Positions 58,655-64,000 of a stretch of DNA of 64,000 nt are shown here, piece after piece. A program made the translations under genes and the position numbers. The notes under the pieces were generated by a model. It did no database searches and had not been told where the DNA came from. It saw nothing but the letters and a program-made list of their open reading frames with translations. This DNA is from Spirochaetaceae bacterium (GTDB taxonomy: Bacteria > Spirochaetota > Spirochaetia > Treponematales > Rectinemataceae), in assembly GCA_025358255.1 (NCBI GenBank), contig JANYKC010000082.1, forward strand, positions 17,236 through 81,235, read 5' to 3'. Every line of letters starts with the position of its first letter. Position 1 is the stretch's first letter.

Positions 58655-60181
58655 ATGAATCCTAAAACCCCGAGCCCGGCTTTCAAGGCCGGGCTTTGCT
58701 TTTTCCTGACCGCGGTCTGTTGTCTTTCGGCATTCGCCGATGGGGCTGTCGGGCAACCTGTGCCAGCCGGACCCGCGGCTCCCATCGAGATTGCCGTCGA
58801 TCTTTCGGGAAGCTACAAATTCGGCCCCAATGGGGACGAACAAGACCAAGCGGCTTTTTCCCCGGCAGGGCGATTTTCATTCTCTTCGAGTTCGCCCTAT
58901 TTCGATGTCATGGCTTCCCTCAGCCTTGACCGTGACGGAAAATACGGCGCAGCCCTCGCCGACATCCCGGGCGGCAACCTATATGGATTCTATGCCCTTC
59001 TTGACGAGGGAGGGGTCCGCGCCCGACTGGTGGGGGCGCAGGTCGAGCTTGGGCGTTTTCGTTTTCAGGACGAGGTTGATTCGCCTTATTCCCTCTTCGT
59101 CAACTCCAACGGGATTTCAGGGCCAGGCATGGCCATCTCCTACGCGGCAGGGTCATTTTTCTACAACTCACGATGGATCGGGCTCAACCACGATTCGATG
59201 GCTGGCATCAGCGAAGCTTGGCCCAGCGGTTTCCCCGAGCGCGGAGCCACGATAAAGAGCTTCGGCCTGGAGATAGGTGAGATGCGTTTTGGCTTCCAGG
59301 ACGCCATCGTCTATGCTGGCCGCTGGTTCGACTTTGAGTACTTCCTTTCACCTCTTCCCATGTACGCTACCCAGTATGTGCGCGGGACAGGCGGCGCGCC
59401 TTGGGCAGCCAGCTATGACGACAATACGATCATGGGCTTTTTCTGGACCTGGAACCGCCCGGGCGCCTTTTCATGCCTTGCCCAGGTGCTTGTGGATGAT
59501 ATCGGATTTGGGGGAATACTCGATGGCTGGCCCCTCAATCCCTGGCAATTGGCAGCGGGTCTCGGCGGCAGGATGGAGACGCAGGCAGGAAGCTTCGGCC
59601 TCTATGCCGCCATGGCGACGAAGTATTGCTTTGAGCCCTCTAGCGCGAACTCCAGTACGGACGCCTATGGATATACATGGTATCCGGATACCCGATTTAC
59701 CAGCTATTGGCAGGACATAGCATCCACCGTGACCTCCCCCATCTCGGTGGAGGACAATGAAATCGGCTATAAATATGGCGAGAACAACCTTGCCATCCAA
59801 GTGGACTGGAAGGGAAAGCTAGGACCCGTCGATGCCACCGCCCTTCTGGAATTCCGCCTGTCGGGCTCGAACAGCCCGGCCAATCCCGGTCACGATGACG
59901 CTTCCATCCTGTCCGAGGGCACGAAATGGCTGGATGACGCCGTGCTTGAGAAGCGAATCGTGCTGGCGCTCGCGGTCTCGAAAGCCTTCGGGCCGCTGCG
60001 GATCTACGGAAATGTCCTGGGAGGCTATGCCCTGGATGCCTTGACGCTGCGGGCGGCGGAAGGCACAAGCACCGGCGCCAATTCGGCATGGATCTATAGT
60101 CCAGCCGCCGGCACGGACAAGGCACTGTTTTCAATAAGCGTGGGCGGCCGTTATGCCACGGGCCTCGGAGGGAGACAGTGA
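58655..60181 (+). CDS. Predicted outer-membrane protein
   Basis: The 508-residue protein has a signal peptide (AGLCFFLTAVCCLSAFADG) and barrel-like strands (VDLSGSYKF, FSFSSSSPYFDVMASLSLDRDG, FALVGAQVELGRFRF-like segments) ending SVGGRYATGLGG. I do not recognise a family. The ATG at 58655, behind AAGG, is taken as the start; the 200 extra residues of the open frame overlap the preceding gene and have a different composition. It probably belongs to the same surface system as the Wzi-like protein. Confidence 0.72.
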   Translation: MNPKTPSPAFKAGLCFFLTAVCCLSAFADGAVGQPVPAGPAAPIEIAVDLSGSYKFGPNGDEQDQAAFSPAGRFSFSSSSPYFDVMASLSLDRDGKYGAALADIPGGNLYGFYALLDEGGVRARLVGAQVELGRFRFQDEVDSPYSLFVNSNGISGPGMAISYAAGSFFYNSRWIGLNHDSMAGISEAWPSGFPERGATIKSFGLEIGEMRFGFQDAIVYAGRWFDFEYFLSPLPMYATQYVRGTGGAPWAASYDDNTIMGFFWTWNRPGAFSCLAQVLVDDIGFGGILDGWPLNPWQLAAGLGGRMETQAGSFGLYAAMATKYCFEPSSANSSTDAYGYTWYPDTRFTSYWQDIASTVTSPISVEDNEIGYKYGENNLAIQVDWKGKLGPVDATALLEFRLSGSNSPANPGHDDASILSEGTKWLDDAVLEKRIVLALAVSKAFGPLRIYGNVLGGYALDALTLRAAEGTSTGANSAWIYSPAAGTDKALFSISVGGRYATGLGGRQ

Positions 60182-60248
60182 GCCGGGGGCGACCACCGCA
60201 GCGCAGGCCCGAGTTGACATCCTGCCTTCCGCAGACCACTATTTAGCC

Positions 60249-61637
60249 ATGCCTCTTTTTGTCCCAGTCATCGCCGCCGTCGTGGTGCTTGCCTTTGTCC
60301 TCGTCGTTATCGGTTCGGCATCGGCTCGTCGCAAACCGAAGGCGGGCATGCGAGGCAGGAAGCTTCACCAGAAGGATCGCAGCCAGGTAGTCAAGGAAGC
60401 CAATCGCCGCCTGGCTTCGAATCCGAAGGACGGGGACGCCCTCCAGGCCATCGGGGAGATCCTTTGGGCGGAGCAGGACTGGGAGCGGGTATTGCGGACC
60501 TACGAGGCCCTGTGCGAGGTTTCGGCAGGCCATCCTGAGATGGATGAGTTCACCGCCAACCTTCGCTACGGCATCGCCTGCCTGCGGCTCTCCCGCTTCG
60601 ACGACGCCTATAAGGGACTTGCGGTCGCAAGGACCTTCAACCAGGAAAGCTTCGAGGTCAACTTCAACCTGGGCTACCTCGAATTCCAGAAAAAACAGTA
60701 TGAACGCGCCGCTGCCCTGCTCAAGCAGGCAAGCCAGGAGAACAGCGAGCACGGCCTGTGCTGGAGATACCTTGGCCACTCCTACGTGAAGCTCAAGGCC
60801 TTCAAGGAGGCCCTTATGGCCTTGCGCAAGGCCGTGGACCTTGACCCTGAGGATAAGGAGTCGATCTTCGCGATGGCCGAGTGCTATTACGAGAGTGGCA
60901 ACCTCGACCAGGCACTCAAGATTTTCACCCACTTGCGCGCCGACCCGCAATTGGGCCCGCAAGCCGCCTTGTTCGCGGGGACGGTCCACCTGAACCAGCA
61001 CCTTACCGACAAGGCGATCCAGGATTTCGAGATTGGCCTCAAGCACCCCGACATCAAGGTCGAGACAGTGGCCGAACTCAAGTACCGGCTGGCCGCGGCC
61101 TACCTTAAGTGCCAGGAGATAGGCAAGGCGGTATCCTGCTTTGCCGAGGTCCTTACCCTAATCCCAAACTACAAGGATGTGGCCTCCCTGCTTTCGAAGT
61201 ACCGGGAGCTCAACTCCAACCGCAACCTCCAGACCTACCTCATGGGCGCCACGAGCGACTATGTGACGCTTTGCCGGAAGATCGTCCTCAACTTCTTCCC
61301 CAAGGCGAAGGTCAAGATCACCGACATTTCCGTATCAAAGAACGACTTCGCCGATATCCTCGCTGAGATCGAGACCTCGAAATGGCAGGACGTCGTCCTT
61401 TTCCGCTTCATCCGCTCCTCGAGCGCAGTGGGCGAGCTCATGGTCCGCGACTTCCATGCGCGGGTGAAGGACCTGAAAGCCGGCAAGGGACTTTGCCTAT
61501 CAGGCGGGACCTATTCGGAGGAGGCCAAGAAATTCGTCGAGGCCCGCCTGATCGACCTCATCGAGAAGCCGATGCTCATGGCCCTCCTCAATACGATCGA
61601 TTCGCGAGCCCGGAGCCCCGTCGTCGACCAGGACTAG
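60249..61637 (+). CDS. Membrane-anchored TPR protein with degenerate Mrr-like C-terminal domain
   Basis: The 462-residue protein starts with one membrane helix (PVIAAVVVLAFVLVVIGSA), followed by a basic stretch and at least six TPR repeats (e.g. VNFNLGYLEFQKKQYERAAALLKQA, CWRYLGHSYVKLKAFKEALMALRKAVDLDPED). The last 110 residues (WQDVVLFRFIRSS, GKGLCLSGGTYSEEAKKFVEARLIDLIEK) resemble the Mrr/restriction-endonuclease-like fold without a clear catalytic D-x-n-ExK. It may be a scaffold in envelope biogenesis. The start at ATG 60249 gives the membrane helix at the N-terminus. Confidence 0.78.
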   Translation: MPLFVPVIAAVVVLAFVLVVIGSASARRKPKAGMRGRKLHQKDRSQVVKEANRRLASNPKDGDALQAIGEILWAEQDWERVLRTYEALCEVSAGHPEMDEFTANLRYGIACLRLSRFDDAYKGLAVARTFNQESFEVNFNLGYLEFQKKQYERAAALLKQASQENSEHGLCWRYLGHSYVKLKAFKEALMALRKAVDLDPEDKESIFAMAECYYESGNLDQALKIFTHLRADPQLGPQAALFAGTVHLNQHLTDKAIQDFEIGLKHPDIKVETVAELKYRLAAAYLKCQEIGKAVSCFAEVLTLIPNYKDVASLLSKYRELNSNRNLQTYLMGATSDYVTLCRKIVLNFFPKAKVKITDISVSKNDFADILAEIETSKWQDVVLFRFIRSSSAVGELMVRDFHARVKDLKAGKGLCLSGGTYSEEAKKFVEARLIDLIEKPMLMALLNTIDSRARSPVVDQD

Positions 61638-61644
61638 GCCAAAC

Positions 61645-62802
61645 GTGAATATACCAACCTTCCATACCTACGATAGCCTTGAGTCCGCGCGGGACGAATG
61701 GCTTGCGATTGAATCGACGGCTATCTCCTATCCCTTCCAGCGCTACCACTGGCTCGAGGCCTGGCAAAGAACCCTTGGCGACGCCCGCGGCGTCCGCCCC
61801 CTCATCGTAGTTGTAGAAGGGAGTCCAGCCGGGGGGAAAGCCCTGCTCCCCTTGGGCTTCTGGCGGGAAAAAGGAATGCTCGTCATGGGATGGCTGGGGG
61901 CGGGAGTCTCGGACTACCGCAACGCGCTTTTTGCCGGAGAATTTGAGTCGCTTGAACTCTTGGATCTCACCATGCGGTTGGCCCGGCAAAATGGCGCGGA
62001 CCTGGTTCATCTTGATCAGATCCCTGGCCGCCTGAGCGATGGCAAGCCGAATCCCCTTGTCGGCGGCCATCTGCACCGCCTGCATTACATGGCGCACAGC
62101 CTTACCCTGCCCATTGATTTCGGCCAATGGCTTGAGCAAAGGACCAGCCCAAAAGAAAGGTACAACCATCGGCGCGCCGAGAAAAAACTGGGTGAGATCG
62201 GGCACCTCGAATTCGTTGTGGCAAAAAACAAATCGGAGCGGGAGAGCTTCACCGAAGCAATGATCGGGCAAAAGCGCGAACGCTATCGGTCGACTGGTGT
62301 CGCGGATCTCTTCGAAGAGGCGGCCTTTGCCCAATTCTATCACCTGGCCGCGGCAAGCGACGATATCTGTCCCCATATTTCGGCCTTGCTCCTGGACGGG
62401 AAGCCGATAGCCACCCACTGGGGCATGGCCGATTCTGGATCTGCGGTCATCAATGCAAATGCGGCGTATTTCCTTATGCCGACCTTCGAGGGTGGCGAGC
62501 TTGGCCGCCACTCCCCAGGCCTCGTATTCCTTTTGCATTTCATCGAGCACCTGGCCGAGGCAAAAAAGCAGGTTCGCCTTGATTTTACGATCGGGGACGA
62601 GGGCTACAAGGAAAAATGGTGTGACGAAGAGATGTCCTTGTACTCGTGGCATCGGGGCATAAGTCTTCGGGGGAGGGTCGCTGCCGCAGTCGATTCGATT
62701 GTGGAAAAGCTCAAGGACGGACCCGCACTGGAGATGGTCCGGCGCCTCAGGAAATGGCGGCAGCGGCGAAGAGGCATTGCGCACCTCGGCCGGCAGGGTT
62801 AG
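61645..62802 (+). CDS. GNAT-superfamily protein of the CelD/BcsL type
   Basis: The 385-residue protein has the double-GNAT layout of the BcsL/CelD family: SYPFQRYHWLEAWQRTLGDARGVRPLIVVV at the start, RYNHRRAEKKLGEIGHLEFVVAKN in the middle, and GKPIATHWGMADSGSAVINANAAY with FDFTIGDEGYKEKWCDEEM-like motifs later. Such proteins acylate sugars or peptides linked to extracellular polysaccharide. Start GTG 61645, 7 nt after the TPR gene stop. Substrate unknown. Confidence 0.8.
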   Translation: MNIPTFHTYDSLESARDEWLAIESTAISYPFQRYHWLEAWQRTLGDARGVRPLIVVVEGSPAGGKALLPLGFWREKGMLVMGWLGAGVSDYRNALFAGEFESLELLDLTMRLARQNGADLVHLDQIPGRLSDGKPNPLVGGHLHRLHYMAHSLTLPIDFGQWLEQRTSPKERYNHRRAEKKLGEIGHLEFVVAKNKSERESFTEAMIGQKRERYRSTGVADLFEEAAFAQFYHLAAASDDICPHISALLLDGKPIATHWGMADSGSAVINANAAYFLMPTFEGGELGRHSPGLVFLLHFIEHLAEAKKQVRLDFTIGDEGYKEKWCDEEMSLYSWHRGISLRGRVAAAVDSIVEKLKDGPALEMVRRLRKWRQRRRGIAHLGRQG

Positions 62803-62856
62803 GCGCGACAAAATACGGTCCGAATGCCACGCTCAGAGATACGCGACCTTGCGGCT

Positions 62857-62897
62857 CCCCGTGCCCTCCTGATGAAGGCGGCTGCGGGGTTTTTTTT
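62857..62897 (+). terminator. Probable terminator after the polysaccharide/envelope array
   Basis: CCCCG and CGGGG, extended inward by GCC/GGC with a bulge, are followed by eight T residues. It is the first good intrinsic terminator on the plus strand after the one at 6325. Confidence 0.65.
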
Positions 62898-62922
62898 GGC
62901 GGAGAAGCCCCCGGATAAGTTC

Positions 62923-62951
62923 TCGACATTGATTCCGGTAGATGCTAGTCT
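62923..62951 (+). promoter_or_regulatory. Promoter of the SdiA-regulated-like gene
   Basis: TCGACA (5/6), a 17-nt spacer and TAGTCT with a TGC extension (TGCTAGTCT) give a start near 62958, about 17 nt before the ATG. Confidence 0.55.
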
Positions 62952-62974
62952 CGAGCGATGTTCTAGGGGGTGCG

Positions 62975-63811
62975 ATGCGAAGAGCCGCCGCAAGTTGCTT
63001 GCACAAGGCCTTCCCCGGTAAGGCCGCCCAATTGTCATGGCTGCTCTTGTTTTTTTCCCTTCGGGCGATAGGCGCGGAGGGTGTCTTTGTTCCCTATCTT
63101 GAGATACGAATCGCCCCATGGGCCGAGTTGTCCGGATTAGTTTTCGACCCGTCGCGGGGAGCCTTTATCGCCGTAGGTGACGAGGGTGACATTTTCGTGA
63201 TTTCCCAGGCCGGCGAAATAGCCGAGCACCATGTCATACCGAAAGCCGATCTGGAGGATGTGGGCCTTGATTCGAAAGGAAGGGTCCTTTATGTGCTCGA
63301 CGAAGCCATTCCGGAGATATATGTACTGGATGCTGACACCTTCCAGTTCCAGGGGAAGATCGATCTTTGGCAACCCGGGAAAGCCTTCAAGAAATTCCGG
63401 GAAAATTCCGACGGTTACGAAGGCCTGGTTTTCCTTCCACCAGGCAAGGCCGGCGAGAAGGCCCGCTTGATGGTATCAAACCAAGTCCTGGCCACCGGAA
63501 GCAAGCTGGAGAAGGGTAGCGGCATCCTCATCATGGCCCTTGATGGAAGCGAGGCGAGATTTGTCTCTACAGGCCTCTATGATTGCGCAGGCCTTGCCCT
63601 TGATCCCGATGGCAAGAAAGCATGGGCTATCCTCGATATCCCCAACGAGGTCTTCGAGATCCGCCCAGACGGATCGGTAGGGCTCCACTTCCATTTGCCC
63701 GGGAAAAACCAGGAGGGCATAACCTGGGCGGGAAATGATTTCGCGGTCATCAGCGAAGATGGCGTTTTTCGGGTAGGGCGGCTTGGCGGCAAGTTCGCCT
63801 TTCGGCGCTAG
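62975..63811 (+). CDS. Secreted beta-propeller protein (SdiA-regulated/phytase-like family)
   Basis: The 278-residue protein has a basic N-terminus and a hydrophobic export segment (LSWLLLFFSLRAIGA). Repeated beta-propeller blades follow (LSGLVFDPSRGAFIAVGDEGDIFVISQAGEIAEH, DLEDVGLDSKGRVLYVLDEAIPEIYVLDADT, EGLVFLPPG, CAGLALDPDGKKAWAILDIPNEVFEI, GITWAGNDFAVISEDGVF). This matches the SdiA-regulated family of calcium-binding propellers. The start is ATG 62975, behind AGGGGG. Function is unknown beyond periplasmic or surface location. Confidence 0.78.
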   Translation: MRRAAASCLHKAFPGKAAQLSWLLLFFSLRAIGAEGVFVPYLEIRIAPWAELSGLVFDPSRGAFIAVGDEGDIFVISQAGEIAEHHVIPKADLEDVGLDSKGRVLYVLDEAIPEIYVLDADTFQFQGKIDLWQPGKAFKKFRENSDGYEGLVFLPPGKAGEKARLMVSNQVLATGSKLEKGSGILIMALDGSEARFVSTGLYDCAGLALDPDGKKAWAILDIPNEVFEIRPDGSVGLHFHLPGKNQEGITWAGNDFAVISEDGVFRVGRLGGKFAFRR

Positions 63812-63866
63812 ACAGAGGATGAGGAGAAAATGAGCCCAGGACCGACTTTCAACGCGCCTCCCGCGG

Positions 63867-63960
63867 TGCCTCATAAGTAAAACACGACGAAGGTAGGTTG
63901 ATGCCTCATAAGTCTTTCACGACGAAGGCATGGCAGGCGACGCCTGCGTATGGAAGACTT
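63867..63960. repeat. Direct repeat and nested palindromes at the window end
   Basis: TGCCTCATAAGT-N4-CACGACGAAGG occurs twice with a 35-nt period (63867 and 63902). The second copy is framed by ATGCCT/AGGCAT. AAGTCTT (63910) and AAGACTT (63954) flank GCAGGCG-A-CGCCTGC (63933-63947). No gene is evident in 63812-64000; the element may continue beyond the window. Confidence 0.6.
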
Positions 63961-64000
63961 TATACGCCTTGAAGGGGTTTGTCACGGGTGCCGCGAGAGG

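Noticed and set aside
62803-62974. Possible tRNA in the gap before the propeller gene
   Set aside because: The sequence does not fold into a cloverleaf; the stems belong to a terminator.
1-64000. CRISPR arrays, transposases, integrases or prophage genes
   Set aside because: No regularly spaced repeat array with spacers and no recognisable mobile-element protein is present; the repeat at 63867 has only two units in view.

Overview
Organism and overall character. The window is moderately GC-rich chromosomal DNA from a diderm bacterium. I infer a spirochaete (Spirochaetota, Treponema-like) from a short RpoS-type sigma factor behind a sigma-54 promoter, a TPR protein with a degenerate Mrr-like C-terminus, and the set of outer-membrane barrels. 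This is an inference from gene content, not a phylogenetic result. No phage, transposase or CRISPR locus is visible.

Region 1 (1-11.5 kb) holds housekeeping and regulatory genes in mixed orientation. They are the 3' part of a glycogen debranching enzyme, a TPR-like hypothetical gene, an RpoS-like sigma factor with a consensus -24/-12 sigma-54 promoter, and a translationally coupled tldD-pmbA pair on the minus strand. Next come tRNA-Gly(CCC) with its own promoter and terminator, a phosphoesterase-family lipoprotein, and a minus-strand operon (HTH-receiver protein, lone receiver, acylphosphatase). The transcription accessory protein Tex closes the region.

Region 2 (11.6-51 kb) is a long same-strand array for a surface polysaccharide, with many 1-nt or ATGA/GTGA overlaps and few gaps. 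It opens with an EPS-associated MarR-type regulator preceded by a candidate promoter and a palindromic operator, followed by a WbaP-like phosphoglycosyltransferase. It then encodes about eight glycosyltransferases, two flippases, an O-antigen polymerase and a second polymerase/ligase-like protein. The nucleotide-sugar pathways are dTDP-L-rhamnose (rmlA, and separately rmlCDB), a dTDP-3-amino-3,6-dideoxyhexose (Fdt/Qdt), UDP-ManNAc (wecB), GDP-6-deoxy-4-keto-mannose and derivatives (gmd, an Fcl-like reductase, a DegT aminotransferase, an acyltransferase) and a UDP-6-deoxy-4-amino-GlcNAc branch (WbpM-like dehydratase plus DegT aminotransferase). Two further lipid-sugar initiating enzymes (PglC-like and WecA-like) are present.

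Inside the array (38.7-44.2 kb) lies a compact acyl-carrier module: AcpS, ACP, FabG-like reductase, metallo-beta-lactamase-fold hydrolase, KAS III-like synthase, acyl-adenylating ligase and GNAT acyltransferase. No dehydratase or enoyl reductase accompanies them, so the module should stop at a 3-hydroxyacyl thioester. I propose that it makes a 3-hydroxyacyl group for N-acylating an amino sugar of the glycan. A 3-hydroxyacyl-CoA-dehydrogenase-like gene next to the Fdt/Qdt genes fits the same theme. This is the strongest candidate for an undescribed system in the window.

Region 3 (51-64 kb) looks like envelope export. It has two FtsX/MacB-type permeases without an ATPase gene, a LolA-like protein, a barrel protein, a Wzz-like chain-length protein, a Wzi-like barrel and a second barrel. 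These are followed by a TPR/Mrr-like protein, a CelD/BcsL-type GNAT and an SdiA-regulated-type beta-propeller protein. The last ~190 bases hold a 35-nt-period direct repeat and nested palindromes.
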